From: Xanthobacteraceae bacterium 501b
Lineage (GTDB): Bacteria; Pseudomonadota; Alphaproteobacteria; Rhizobiales; Xanthobacteraceae
Assembly: GCA_000378025.1 (NCBI GenBank)
Contig: KB899087.1
Location: 620,001 to 684,000 of the forward strand
Length of the DNA: 64,000 nucleotides
Reading direction: 5' to 3'
Below are positions 29,982 to 39,221 of the stretch, one piece after another (the first letter of the stretch is position 1; each line of letters opens with the position of its first letter). The position numbers and the translations under genes were made by a program. Below the pieces are notes generated by a model. It had not been told where the DNA came from and made no database searches. It saw only the letters and a program-made list of their open reading frames with translations.

Positions 29982-31544
29982 ATGCACCCCGATGCAAGCC
30001 ACCCCGACCCACGCCGGCTCGTCCTTTCGCTCAAAGGCATCACCAAGCGGTTCGGGCCGCTGACGGCGAACGACGCTATCGACCTCGATGTGCGGGCCGG
30101 CGAGATCGTGGCGCTGCTGGGGGAGAATGGTGCCGGCAAGACCACGCTGATGAGCATCCTGTTCGGCCATTACATCGCCGACGAGGGCAGCGTTTCCATT
30201 GCTGATAGCGAGGGGCGGATGGCGCCGCTGCCCGGCGGCTCGGCGCAGGCGGCGCTGGCGGCCGGCATCGGCATGGTGCACCAGCATTTCGCGCTGGCCG
30301 AGAACCTCACCGGCTTCGAGAACATCGTGCTCGGCACCCAGTCGCTGTGGAGCCTGCGCCCGAGGGGGCGCGGGGCGCGGGGCAAGATCGCGCGGCTGAT
30401 GGACGAGAGCGGCCTCACGGTGGATCTCGACGTACCGGTGGCGCGGCTCTCGGTGGGCGAGCAGCAGCGCATCGAAATCCTGAAAGCGCTCTATCGCGAC
30501 GTGCGGGTGCTGATCCTCGACGAGCCGACCGCCGTGCTCACCCCGCAGGAGGCCGACAGCCTCGCCGCCACCGTCCGCTCGCTGGCGGCCAAGGGGCTGG
30601 CGGTCATCTTCATCAGCCACAAGCTGCACGAGGTGCTGGCGCTGTGCGGGCGCGTCGTGGTGCTGCGCGGCGGCGCCAAGGTGGCCGACCGGCCGACCTT
30701 GGGCGCCGACCGTGCGACGCTGGCCGAACTCATGGTCGGCCGCGCCATTCCCGCCCGCGAGCGCCCGCCCTCCACCCCCGGCGCGCCGGTGCTGAGCCTG
30801 CGTCGGGTGAGCGTCGGCGCGCCCTCCCAGCGCGACCGGCTGGAGAGCGCCGATCTCGATGTGCGCGCCGGCGAGATCGTCGGCATTGCCGGCGTCTCCG
30901 GCAACGGGCAGGGGGCGCTCGCCGCGCTGGTCGCTGGCCTCGCGGCGGCCCGCGCCGGGGAGGCGACGATCGACGGCCGGCGTCTGGCCGGCGCCGATCC
31001 GGCCGGGCGCGTCGCCGCCCATGTCGGGCGCATCCCGGAAGACCGCCACCGCGACGGCACCATCGGTTCGCTGAGCGTGGCGGAGAATTTCGTGCTGGAG
31101 ACCATTGCCGCCCCCGAAAACCAGCGCGCCGGCCTGATCCGCCGCGCCGCCATCCGCGCCCGGGCTGCGGCGGCGATCCAGGCCTATGACGTGCGCTGCC
31201 CCGGTCCCGACGCAGCGATCCGCGCGCTCTCGGGCGGCAATATGCAGAAGGTGGTGCTGGCCCGCGTGCTGGAGCGCGAGCCGAAGCTCGTGCTGGCGCA
31301 CCAGCCGACGCGCGGCCTCGACATCGGCGCCACCACCGATGTGCACCGCCGGCTGATCGCCGCGCGCGGGCGCGGGGCGGCGGTGCTGCTGATCTCGGAA
31401 GACCTCGACGAATTGTTCGCCCTGTCCGACCGCATCGCCGTGGTCCATGCCGGCCATCTCTCGCCGGCTCTGGACGCCGTCGGGCTCGATGTCCGCACCG
31501 TCGGGCTGATGATGGCCGGCCATGGCGCGGGGGAGGCGGCATGA
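29982..31544 (+). CDS. BMP-type nucleoside/nucleobase ABC transporter ATP-binding protein (two ABC domains)
   Basis: 520 residues with tandem ATPase domains as in sugar/nucleoside importers. Domain 1 has LLGENGAGKTTLM, signature LSVGEQQRIEILKAL and LILDEPTAVLTPQEA. Domain 2 has a degenerate Walker A (GVSGNGQGAL), signature LSGGNMQKVVLAR and the altered Walker B LVLAHQPTRGLDIGA, the asymmetry usual for this family. It energises import by the two permeases encoded downstream. Confidence 0.93.
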   Translation: MHPDASHPDPRRLVLSLKGITKRFGPLTANDAIDLDVRAGEIVALLGENGAGKTTLMSILFGHYIADEGSVSIADSEGRMAPLPGGSAQAALAAGIGMVHQHFALAENLTGFENIVLGTQSLWSLRPRGRGARGKIARLMDESGLTVDLDVPVARLSVGEQQRIEILKALYRDVRVLILDEPTAVLTPQEADSLAATVRSLAAKGLAVIFISHKLHEVLALCGRVVVLRGGAKVADRPTLGADRATLAELMVGRAIPARERPPSTPGAPVLSLRRVSVGAPSQRDRLESADLDVRAGEIVGIAGVSGNGQGALAALVAGLAAARAGEATIDGRRLAGADPAGRVAAHVGRIPEDRHRDGTIGSLSVAENFVLETIAAPENQRAGLIRRAAIRARAAAAIQAYDVRCPGPDAAIRALSGGNMQKVVLARVLEREPKLVLAHQPTRGLDIGATTDVHRRLIAARGRGAAVLLISEDLDELFALSDRIAVVHAGHLSPALDAVGLDVRTVGLMMAGHGAGEAA

Positions 31545-31620
31545 TGGGGGAATCGGGAACGGACATCCCTCGTGGCTCGCGGCGCGAGCGCTTCGGGATG
31601 ACGCGACACTTCACATGCGA

Positions 31621-31715
31621 CGTCATCCCCGGGCTTGACCCGGGGATCCACGTCTTTGATTCCGCCCGCTCCCGGCGGCACGACGTGGATGGCCGGGTCA
31701 AGCCCGGCCATGACG
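31621..31715. repeat. REP-like element, family B, copy 2 (full inverted pair)
   Basis: CGTCATCCCCGGGCTTGACC at 31621 is mirrored by GGGTCAAGCCCGGCCATGACG ending at 31715, so the whole 95-bp element folds on itself. It fills the 232-nt gap between the ATPase and the first permease gene. Confidence 0.8.
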
Positions 31716-31776
31716 GCGTAGGGATGCATAGGCGAGGCTTGCCCACCCCTCATTTCCCGTCCGCGAGGTGGCACTC

Positions 31777-32844
31777 ATGATCCGCTTCGTGCCCCGCGCC
31801 CGCACCCCGGTCTGGCTGAGCGTCGCCGTCTCCATCGGCGCCGGGCTTGCGGCGCTGGCGCTCACCGCCATTCCGCTGGCGCTCACCGGTGCGCCTGTAT
31901 TCACCGCCTTCGCGCTGATGGCGCAGGGCGCGGCGGGCAATGGCTTCGCGCTGGCGGAAACGCTGACAAGGGCGACGCCGCTCATCTTCACCGGCCTCGC
32001 CGCCGCCGTCGCCTTCCGCGCCAAGCTGTGGAACATCGGCGCCGAGGGCCAGCTTTATGCTGGCGCGCTCGCCACCGTGGCCCTGGGCGCCGGGCTGATC
32101 GAGGCGCCGTCCTATGTGCTGGTGCCGCTGGTGCTGATCGGCGCCGCGCTCGCCGGGGCGGTGCTGCTGCTGGTGCCGGTGCTGTTCAAGACCCGCTTCG
32201 GCGCCGACGAGGTGGTGGTCACGCTGCTGCTCAATTTCATCGTGCTGCTCTTCGTGCAGATGATGCTGGAAGGGCCGATGAAGGACGAGATGGCGCTCGG
32301 CTGGCCGCAATCGGCGCCGGTGCTGGACGAGGCGACGCTGCCCAAGCTGGTGAGCGGCTGGCGGCTGCATGGGGGGCTGGTGCTCGCCATCCTCGCCGCC
32401 GTGGCGCTGCATGTCTTCATCACCCGCACCGTCTGGGGTTTCCGCATCCGCGCGGTCGGCGAGAATGCCCGCGCCGCCCGCTATGCCGGCCTCCCGGTGG
32501 GCAAGGCGATGGCGCTGGTCGGCCTGCTCTCCGGCGGCCTCGCCGGTCTCGCCGGGGCGAGCGAAGTGGCGGGGCTGAAGGGCTACCTCACGGCCGATCT
32601 CTCGCCCGGCTTCGGCTATGCCGGCATTGTGGTGGCGACCTTGGCCAATCTCTCGCCGCTCGGCGTCATCCCCGCCGCGCTGTTCGTGGCCGGCGTGTTC
32701 GTCGGGGCGGATTCGATGAGCCGGGCGATCGGCGTCTCCAACTACCTCGCCGATCTCGTCGTCGCCTTCGCCCTGCTCAGCGTGCTGGTCGGCGGGCTGC
32801 TGACGCGCTTTCGCATCGTCTTCGTGCGCCGGGGGACCGCCTGA
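31777..32844 (+). CDS. ABC transporter permease (BMP/nucleoside type), subunit 1
   Basis: 355 residues, about nine hydrophobic segments, BPD_transp_2 family. The block ATPLIFTGLAAAVAFRAKLWNIGAEGQLYAGA and the coupling region FRIRAVGENARAARYAGL are typical of nucleoside/nucleobase importers. I chose the ATG at 31777, after GAGGTGG. It overlaps the next permease by one base (TGATG), so the two are translated together as a heterodimer. Confidence 0.92.
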   Translation: MIRFVPRARTPVWLSVAVSIGAGLAALALTAIPLALTGAPVFTAFALMAQGAAGNGFALAETLTRATPLIFTGLAAAVAFRAKLWNIGAEGQLYAGALATVALGAGLIEAPSYVLVPLVLIGAALAGAVLLLVPVLFKTRFGADEVVVTLLLNFIVLLFVQMMLEGPMKDEMALGWPQSAPVLDEATLPKLVSGWRLHGGLVLAILAAVALHVFITRTVWGFRIRAVGENARAARYAGLPVGKAMALVGLLSGGLAGLAGASEVAGLKGYLTADLSPGFGYAGIVVATLANLSPLGVIPAALFVAGVFVGADSMSRAIGVSNYLADLVVAFALLSVLVGGLLTRFRIVFVRRGTA

Positions 32845-33788
32845 TGTGGGAGGCGCTTGATATTCTCACCCAGGCCAATTTCTGGGCGGCCACCATCCGC
32901 ATCGCCACGCCGCTGATTTTCGGCGTGCTCGGCGCGCTGCTGTGCGAGCGGGCCGGGGTGCTCAATCTCGGCATTGAGGGCATTTTCGTCGCCGGGGCGA
33001 TGTCCGGCTGGCTGGCGGTTTATCTCGGCCTGCCGCTCTGGGGCGGCGTGGTGGTGGCGGCGTTGGTGGGGGCGCTGTTCGGGCTGGTCCACGGCGTGCT
33101 CACCGTGCCGCTCGGCCTGTCGCAGCACGTCACCGGCATCGGGGTGACGCTGCTGGCGACCTCCATGGCCTATTTCGGCTACCGCGTCGCCTTCCCGAAT
33201 GTGGCGACCCCGCCGCGCATCGAGGCGTTCGCCCCGCTCGACGTGCCGCTGATCGGCGATCTGCCCTTTATCGGGCCGATCCTCGCCCAGCAGACCGGCT
33301 TCACCGTGCTGGCCTTCGCCTGCGTCGGCGTGCTGGCCTTCGTGCTCGCCCGCACGCCGCTCGGCCTCGCGCTCAGGGCGGTGGGCGACAATCCGGAGGC
33401 GGTGGAGGCGCAGGGGCTTTCCGTGGTGGCGCTGCGCATCGGCGCGGTTATGGCCGGCTCGGCGCTGATGGCGCTGGGCGGGGCGTTCCTGACGCTCTCG
33501 GCCTTTAACGCCTTCTATTTCGGCATGATCAACGGGCGCGGCTGGGTGTGCATCGCGCTCACCGTCTTCGCCTCCTGGCGGCCGGGCAAGGCGCTTCTGG
33601 GAGCGCTGCTGTTCGGCGCGCTCGACGCCTACCAGCTGCGTATCCAGACCATTGCCGGCGGGGTGGTGCCGAGCCAGATCTTCCTCATGCTGCCCTATAT
33701 CTTCTCCATCGCCGCGCTTGTGCTGGTCGCCCGCCGCGCGGATTATCCCCGCGCGCTGATGAAGCCGTACTTCAAAGGCCAAAGGTAG
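32844..33788 (+). CDS. ABC transporter permease (BMP/nucleoside type), subunit 2
   Basis: 314 residues, BPD_transp_2 family partner of the preceding permease: IATPLIFGVLGALLCERAGVLNLGIEGIF at the N-terminus, LALRAVGDNPEAVEAQGL as the ATPase-coupling loop, and FAFNAFYF-like and GRGWVCIALTVFA segments late in the protein. The deaminase gene starts 12 nt downstream. Confidence 0.92.
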   Translation: MWEALDILTQANFWAATIRIATPLIFGVLGALLCERAGVLNLGIEGIFVAGAMSGWLAVYLGLPLWGGVVVAALVGALFGLVHGVLTVPLGLSQHVTGIGVTLLATSMAYFGYRVAFPNVATPPRIEAFAPLDVPLIGDLPFIGPILAQQTGFTVLAFACVGVLAFVLARTPLGLALRAVGDNPEAVEAQGLSVVALRIGAVMAGSALMALGGAFLTLSAFNAFYFGMINGRGWVCIALTVFASWRPGKALLGALLFGALDAYQLRIQTIAGGVVPSQIFLMLPYIFSIAALVLVARRADYPRALMKPYFKGQR

Positions 33789-33800
33789 TCTGGAACCCCC

Positions 33801-35093
33801 ATGAGCATCGACCTTCTCGTCAAGAATGCACGCCTGCCGGACGGGCGCAGCGGCATCGACATCGCCTGCGAGGGCGGCCGCATCGTCGCGGTCGAGCCGG
33901 GCATCGAGGCCGAGGCCGGGCGCGTCATCGACGCCGACGGCAAGCTGGTGGCGCCGCCCTTCATCGACCCGCATTTCCACATGGACGCGACGCTCTCGCT
34001 CGGCCTGCCGCGCCTCAACCAGTCCGGCACGCTGCTGGAGGGCATCGCCCTGTGGGGTGAGCTGAAGCCGATCCTGACCCATGAGGCGGTGATCGAACGG
34101 GCGCTGCGCTATTGCGACCTCGCGGTGAGCCAGGGCCTGCTCGCCATCCGCACCCATGTCGACATTTGCGACGACCGGCTGCTGGCGGTGGAGGCGCTGC
34201 TGGATGTACGCGAGAAGGTGAAGGACTATATCGACCTCCAGCTCGTCGCCTTCCCGCAGGACGGCTATTACCGCTCCCCCAACGCGGCGGCGAACCTGAC
34301 GCGGGCGCTCGACATGGGCGTCGACGTGGTCGGCGGCATCCCGCATTTCGAGCGCAGCATGGCCGATGGTGCCGCCTCGCTCACAGCCCTGTGCGAGATC
34401 GCCGCCGCGCGCGGCCTGCGCGTCGACATCCATTGCGACGAGAGCGACGATCCGCTCTCGCGCCATATCGAGATGCTGGCCTATGAGACGCAGCGCTTCG
34501 GCCTGCAGGGACGGGTGACGGGCTCGCACCTCACCTCCATGCATTCCATGGACAATTATTACGTCTCCAAGCTGATCCCGCTGATCGCCGAGGCCGGCGT
34601 CCACGTCATCGCCAACCCGCTGATCAACATCACCCTGCAGGGCCGGCACGACACCTATCCCAAGCGGCGCGGCATGACGCGGGTGCCGGAACTGCGGGCG
34701 GCCGGCGTCAATGTCGCCTTCGGCCATGACTGCGTGATGGACCCCTGGTACTCGCTCGGCTCCGGCGACATGCTGGAGGTGGCGCATATGGCGCTGCATG
34801 TCGGCCAGATGACCTCGCGCGAGGCGATGGGCTGGTGCTTCGAGGCGATCACCGCCAATTCGGCCAAGCTGATGGGGTTGGAAGGCTATGGAATCGCGCC
34901 CGGCTGCAACGCCGATTTCGTGCTGCTGCAGGCGGCCGACCCGATCGAGGCGATAAGGCTGAAGGCCGCGCGGCTGTTCGTGGTGCGGCGCGGCCGGGTG
35001 ATCGCCGAGGGCGCGCCGCGCGTCTCGGTGCTTGATTTGCCGGGTCGGCCGGGGCTGGTCGACCCCTCGGCCTATGCGCCGGCGGCGGGCTAA
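33801..35093 (+). CDS. Cytosine-deaminase-family amidohydrolase, probable 5-methylcytosine deaminase
   Basis: 430 residues, closely similar to E. coli CodA (from memory) over its whole length (PFIDPHFHMDATL, LNQSGTLLEGI, LQLVAFPQDG, NPLINITLQGRHDTYPKRRG, FGHDCVMDPWYSLG). Metal and catalytic residues are kept with a constant offset of 3 from CodA: His58, His60, His211, Glu214, His243, Asp310. The next residue is Cys311 where CodA has Asp314. Published work identified that Asp as the residue that excludes 5-methylcytosine, and homologues lacking it were shown to be 5-methylcytosine deaminases. So the likely reaction is 5-methylcytosine to thymine plus ammonia; cytosine or isocytosine-like substrates are alternatives. 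Cytoplasmic; last gene of the importer operon. Confidence 0.82.
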   Translation: MSIDLLVKNARLPDGRSGIDIACEGGRIVAVEPGIEAEAGRVIDADGKLVAPPFIDPHFHMDATLSLGLPRLNQSGTLLEGIALWGELKPILTHEAVIERALRYCDLAVSQGLLAIRTHVDICDDRLLAVEALLDVREKVKDYIDLQLVAFPQDGYYRSPNAAANLTRALDMGVDVVGGIPHFERSMADGAASLTALCEIAAARGLRVDIHCDESDDPLSRHIEMLAYETQRFGLQGRVTGSHLTSMHSMDNYYVSKLIPLIAEAGVHVIANPLINITLQGRHDTYPKRRGMTRVPELRAAGVNVAFGHDCVMDPWYSLGSGDMLEVAHMALHVGQMTSREAMGWCFEAITANSAKLMGLEGYGIAPGCNADFVLLQAADPIEAIRLKAARLFVVRRGRVIAEGAPRVSVLDLPGRPGLVDPSAYAPAAG

Positions 35094-35103
35094 CGGGGCC
35101 GCA

Positions 35104-35250
35104 GAGAAGCGACGTCATCCCGGGGTGCTCGCTGAGCGAGCATCCCTGAGGTGCTCGCGCAGAGCCTCGAAGGATGGCTTTCTGGCGCTCGCCGCAGCAT
35201 CCTTCGAGGCCCGGCCGTTGGCCGGGCGCCTCAGGATGACGTTCATCAAG
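35104..35250. repeat. REP-like composite element, family C
   Basis: Starts with a GACGTCATCCCGG stretch and ends with CAGGATGACGTTCATC. Between them are CCTCGAAGGATGG, CATCCTTCGAGGCC and the short palindrome CCCGGCCGTTGGCCGGG. It is the usual sort of intergenic palindrome cluster in this group and fills most of the 179-nt gap; nothing else is seen there. Confidence 0.65.
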
Positions 35251-35272
35251 CGGACGAGTGGACGGCTGCGCC

Positions 35273-36109
35273 TCAACGGCTCGGCGGCAGCACGATCACC
35301 GTCGGCTTGCGCGGCAGCGTTTCGCGCGAGAGCACCAATTCGGCGCTCTCGCGCCGCTCGATGGCGTAGTCCCGTCCGGCGAAGCGGGCGAGGAAGTTGT
35401 CGAGCGTGCCCTCGTTGAAATAGTGCATCGGAATGATGACCGGCGCCTCCAGCGCCTTCAGCACCTCGATCATGCCGTCGACGTCGAGCGTGTAGCTGCC
35501 ATCGACCGGCGCGAGCACCACGTCGAGCCGTCCCAGCGCGCCGATATCCTCATGGGTGAGCGTGTGGTGCAGATGGCCGAGATGGGCGATGCACAGATCG
35601 GCGGCGCGGAATACGAAGATCGAGTTGCCGTTGTGGATGGTGCCACCCTGCCAGTCGCGGATATTGGTCTGCAGGTTGCCGACCCAAAGATCGCCGATGT
35701 CGAGATCGTAATGCACGGGGTCGCGGTCGTCGCGCCAGCCCTTGAGCACATGCTCGATGCCGGGATCGGGGTTCAGCGAATAATGCGTCGAGTGCGCCCG
35801 GTTCATGGTGGCGACGCGCGGCACGACCGCGGGGCGGACATAGTCGTTATAGTCGGTGGCCACGGTGACGCCGCCGGCGGTCTCGATCAGAAAGGTGGAG
35901 TGGCCGATATAAGTCAGCCCCACCTCGCGCGGCCCGACATAGGCGGCGGGAAGCGCGCGCGGCGCGAGGCGCTGCAGGAAGGGATTGTCCGCCACCAGCT
36001 TCGGGCATCGTTCCGCCTGGGCGAGGGCGGGCGTGGCGCCGAACAGCGCTGCGAGGCCGAGGAGCAGGGCCGGGCCGAGAGGGGCGATACGCGGCAGGGG
36101 GCACTGCAT
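35273..36109 (-). CDS. Exported MBL-fold protein with a degenerate metal motif
   Basis: 278 residues with a Sec signal (1-31, ending PALAQA). The fold resembles UPF0173/UlaG-like metallo-hydrolases: LTYIGHSTFLIETAGGVTVATDYND, HLGHLHH, DVVLAPVDGSYTLDVDGMI and IIPMHYF. The canonical HxHxDH is replaced by RAHSTH: the first His is Arg and the Asp is Thr. Other ligands (HLGHLHH, the His of PMHY) remain. So it may bind one metal only, or act on an unusual substrate in the periplasm. Function not known. Confidence 0.75.
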   Translation of the reverse strand: MQCPLPRIAPLGPALLLGLAALFGATPALAQAERCPKLVADNPFLQRLAPRALPAAYVGPREVGLTYIGHSTFLIETAGGVTVATDYNDYVRPAVVPRVATMNRAHSTHYSLNPDPGIEHVLKGWRDDRDPVHYDLDIGDLWVGNLQTNIRDWQGGTIHNGNSIFVFRAADLCIAHLGHLHHTLTHEDIGALGRLDVVLAPVDGSYTLDVDGMIEVLKALEAPVIIPMHYFNEGTLDNFLARFAGRDYAIERRESAELVLSRETLPRKPTVIVLPPSR

Positions 36110-36234
36110 GGCTGAGGCTCCGGGCTAGCGTTCCCGGCATCATTGACCCTCCCTAGCGTCAGGGCGAGTCACAGTTTCGTGGCGGGGCGGCGTGGTGTGC
36201 CCCCGACATCGCGGACGGCCTGCAGTCACTGAGT

Positions 36235-36330
36235 GACGTCATTCCCGGGCTTGGCCCGGGGATCCACGACGTGTTCGGAAGCGCCATCGCCCCAAGTCGT
36301 GGAGGACCGGGCCACGCCCGGTCCTGACGG
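36235..36330. repeat. REP-like element, family B, copy 3
   Basis: GACGTCATTCCCGGGCTTGG at the left and an inverse GGGCCACGCCCGGTCCTGACG at the right; clearly related to the 31621-31715 element. It sits in the 241-nt gap between the two MBL genes; nothing else is evident there. Confidence 0.7.
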
Positions 36331-36350
36331 TCTTGCTGGCGCAATCCCGC

Positions 36351-36986
36351 TCAGCGCAGAAACGGGTTGGTCCGCTTTTCCAGCGCGATATTGGTGGCGT
36401 TGCCATGGCCGGGCAGCACGGTGAAGGCCTCGCCGAGGGGGAGAATCTTCTCCTTGATGCCCTTGATGAGCAGCGGCCCGTCGCCATAGGGAAAATCGGT
36501 GCGCCCCACCGAGCGCTGGAACAGCGTGTCGCCGACAATGGCGAGCTTGTTCTCCCGGCTGACCAGCACGACATGGCCGGGCGTGTGGCCGGGCACATGC
36601 AGCACCTCGAAAGCAACGCCGCCAATGTCGACCGCATCGCCTTCCTCCAGCCAGCGGCCGGGGGTGACGGCGCGGCCGGGAATGCCGGTGCGCACGCCAT
36701 CGGCGGGCAGGTTGTCGAGCAGGAACTTGTCGCCGAGATGCGGGCCTTCCACGGGAATCTTCAGCGTTTCCGCCAGTTCCGCCGCGCCGGCGGCGTGGTC
36801 GATATGGCCGTGGGTGAGCACGATCTTCTCCGCCGTCACCTCCAGCTCTTCCAGCGCCGCGAGGATGCGGGGCAGGTCGCCGCCCGGGTCGATCACCGCC
36901 CCCCGCTTGGTGGTCTCGTCCCAGACGATGGAGCAGTTCTGCTGGAACGGGGTGACGGGAACGATGGCGACCTTGAGTTCAGGCAT
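36351..36986 (-). CDS. MBL-fold hydrolase, glyoxalase II-like
   Basis: 211 residues with an intact binuclear metal site: [10 protein letters not shown] near residue 60, the His of [10 protein letters not shown], Asp in IVGDTLF and the late His in VLPGHG. The length and the [21 protein letters not shown] segment match the short glyoxalase-II-like/YcbL group rather than full-length GloB, which carries an extra substrate domain. Likely a thioester hydrolase in the cytoplasm. AAGGAG precedes the ATG. Confidence 0.88.
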   Translation of the reverse strand: MPELKVAIVPVTPFQQNCSIVWDETTKRGAVIDPGGDLPRILAALEELEVTAEKIVLTHGHIDHAAGAAELAETLKIPVEGPHLGDKFLLDNLPADGVRTGIPGRAVTPGRWLEEGDAVDIGGVAFEVLHVPGHTPGHVVLVSRENKLAIVGDTLFQRSVGRTDFPYGDGPLLIKGIKEKILPLGEAFTVLPGHGNATNIALEKRTNPFLR

Positions 36987-37087
36987 GGGGACTCCTTGGC
37001 GACAGGCCGCGCGAATGTGGTCGAAGGGCCGCCCGCATGCAAGGCGCCGCCTTGTGGCGTAACGGCGCCAATGCTATCCCGCCCGGC

Positions 37088-38893
37088 ATGAGCACCGAGC
37101 CGATTGCCAACATCCGCAACTTTTCCATCGTCGCCCATATCGACCATGGGAAGTCGACCCTTGCCGACCGCCTGATCCAGATCACCGGCGGGCTGTCGGA
37201 GCGCGAGATGTCCGAGCAGGTGCTCGACAGCATGGACATCGAGCGCGAGCGCGGCATCACCATCAAGGCGCAGACGGTGCGGCTGTCCTACACGGCCAAG
37301 GACGGCAAGGATTACGTCCTCAATCTCATCGACACGCCCGGCCATGTCGACTTCGCCTATGAGGTGAACCGCTCGCTCGCCGCCGTCGAGGGCTCGCTGC
37401 TGGTGGTCGACGCCAGCCAAGGCGTCGAGGCGCAGACGCTGGCGAACGTCTACCAAGCCATCGACAATAATCACGAGATCGTGCCGGTCCTGAACAAGGT
37501 CGACCTGCCGGCCGCCGAGCCGGAAAAGGTGAAGGCGCAGATCGAGGACGTGATCGGCCTCGATGCCTCGCAGGCCATCCTCATCTCGGCCAAGACCGGC
37601 ATCGGCATTCCCGACGTTCTGGAAGCCATCGTCACCCGCCTGCCGCCGCCCAAGGGCGACCGCGAGGCGCCGCTGAAGGCGCTGCTGGTCGATAGCTGGT
37701 ACGACGTCTATCTCGGCGTCGTCGTGCTCGTTCGCATCGTCGACGGGACGATGAAGAAGGGCATGCGGATCAAGATGATGCAGACCGGCGCCGTCTATGA
37801 GGTGGACCGGGTCGGTGTCTTCACCCCCAAGCTCACCGTGATGGCCGAGCTTGGCACCGGCGAGATCGGCTTCCTCACCGGCTCGATCAAGGAAGTCGCC
37901 GATACCCGCGTCGGCGACACCATCACCGACGAGAAGCGCCCCACCGCCGAGGCGCTGCCGGGCTTCAAGCCGGCGCAGCCGGTGGTGTTCTGCGGCCTGT
38001 TCCCGGTCGATGCCGCCGATTTCGAGGATCTGCGCGCCGCCATGGGCAAGCTGCGCCTCAACGATGCCAGCTTCTCCTTCGAGATGGAGACCAGCGCCGC
38101 GCTGGGCTTCGGCTTTCGCTGCGGCTTCCTCGGCCTGCTGCATCTGGAGATCATCCAGGAGCGGCTGGAGCGCGAGTTCAACCTCGACCTCATCGCCACC
38201 GCCCCCTCGGTCATCTACGAGATCGAGATGAACGATGGCAGCGTGATCGACATGCACAACCCGGCCGACATGCCGGATGTCATCAAGATCAAGGAAATCC
38301 GCGAGCCGTGGATCCGCGCCACCATCCTCACCCCGGACGATTATCTCGGCTCGGTCATCAAGCTGTGCCAGGACCGGCGCGGCAGCCAGATCGAGCTGAC
38401 CTATGTCGGCGCGCGGGCCATGCTCACCTATGACCTGCCGCTGAACGAGGTGGTGTTCGATTTCTATGACCGGCTGAAGTCGATCTCGAAGGGCTATGCC
38501 TCCTTCGACTACCAGATTACCGACTACCGCGTCGGCGACCTGGTGAAGATGTCGATCCTGGTGAATGCCGAGCCGGTGGACGCGCTGTCGATGCTGGTGC
38601 ACCGCACCCGCGCGGAATATCGCGGCCGGGCGATGTGCGAGAAGCTGAAGGATCTGATCCCGCAGCACCTGTTCCAGATCCCGATCCAGGCCTCGATCGG
38701 CGCCAAGATCATTGCCCGCGAGACCATCAAGGCCCTGCGCAAGGACGTGACCGCGAAGTGCTATGGCGGCGACATCTCCCGCAAGCGCAAGCTTCTGGAC
38801 AAGCAGAAGGAGGGCAAGAAGAAGATGCGCCAGTTCGGTCGTGTGGAGATTCCGCAGGAAGCCTTCATCGCCGCGCTGAAGGTCGACGACTGA
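37088..38893 (+). CDS. lepA: Elongation factor 4 (ribosome back-translocase)
   Basis: 601-residue translational GTPase. G1 is [10 protein letters not shown]2 the [10 protein letters not shown] region, G3 DTPGHVDF, G4 NKVDLP, G5 SAKTG. Domains II, III and V and the LepA-specific C-terminal domain are complete, ending [21 protein letters not shown]. LepA remodels stalled ribosomes, notably under ionic stress. I chose the ATG at 37088; the upstream open frame is not conserved. Confidence 0.97.
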   Translation: MSTEPIANIRNFSIVAHIDHGKSTLADRLIQITGGLSEREMSEQVLDSMDIERERGITIKAQTVRLSYTAKDGKDYVLNLIDTPGHVDFAYEVNRSLAAVEGSLLVVDASQGVEAQTLANVYQAIDNNHEIVPVLNKVDLPAAEPEKVKAQIEDVIGLDASQAILISAKTGIGIPDVLEAIVTRLPPPKGDREAPLKALLVDSWYDVYLGVVVLVRIVDGTMKKGMRIKMMQTGAVYEVDRVGVFTPKLTVMAELGTGEIGFLTGSIKEVADTRVGDTITDEKRPTAEALPGFKPAQPVVFCGLFPVDAADFEDLRAAMGKLRLNDASFSFEMETSAALGFGFRCGFLGLLHLEIIQERLEREFNLDLIATAPSVIYEIEMNDGSVIDMHNPADMPDVIKIKEIREPWIRATILTPDDYLGSVIKLCQDRRGSQIELTYVGARAMLTYDLPLNEVVFDFYDRLKSISKGYASFDYQITDYRVGDLVKMSILVNAEPVDALSMLVHRTRAEYRGRAMCEKLKDLIPQHLFQIPIQASIGAKIIARETIKALRKDVTAKCYGGDISRKRKLLDKQKEGKKKMRQFGRVEIPQEAFIAALKVDD

Positions 38894-38960
38894 GCCCCGC
38901 GCTACCCAAGGCCGGCGTTTCGTGCTGACATGCTCCTCCTCAAAGAGGGGGAGGCAGCGC

Positions 38961-39155
38961 ATGGCCTACAAATTTGAAGTCTACAAGGACAAGGCGGGCG
39001 AGTTCCGGTTCCGTTTCCGGGCCTCGAATGGCGAGCCGATGTTCTCATCTGAGGGCTACAAGGCGAAGGCCTCCGCGCTCGCCGCCATCGACTCCATCAA
39101 GAAGAACGTTCCCGACGCCGCCGTGGTCGACACCACGCAGGAAGCGGCGAGCTGA
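38961..39155 (+). CDS. YegP/DUF1508 family small protein
   Basis: 64 residues, one DUF1508 repeat: FEVYKDKAGEFRFRFRASNGE, then SSEGYKAKASALAAIDSIKKN. A GAGGGGGAGG ribosome-binding site precedes the ATG at 38961. Members are stress-associated small proteins of unknown biochemical role. No EcfG motif was found in its short leader. Confidence 0.88.
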   Translation: MAYKFEVYKDKAGEFRFRFRASNGEPMFSSEGYKAKASALAAIDSIKKNVPDAAVVDTTQEAAS

Positions 39156-39221
39156 GTGGGGCCTCGCAACACGAAAACGGCCGGGCTCGCGCCCGACCGT
39201 TCCGTGATGCTGCGTGCCGCG

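Noticed and set aside
31541..31780. 79-codon open frame between the ATPase and permease genes
   Set aside because: It is made of the REP-like element and has no ribosome-binding site or family similarity.
36893..38962. 689-codon minus-strand open frame opposite lepA
   Set aside because: lepA is unambiguous; the antisense product shows only mirror-frame composition.
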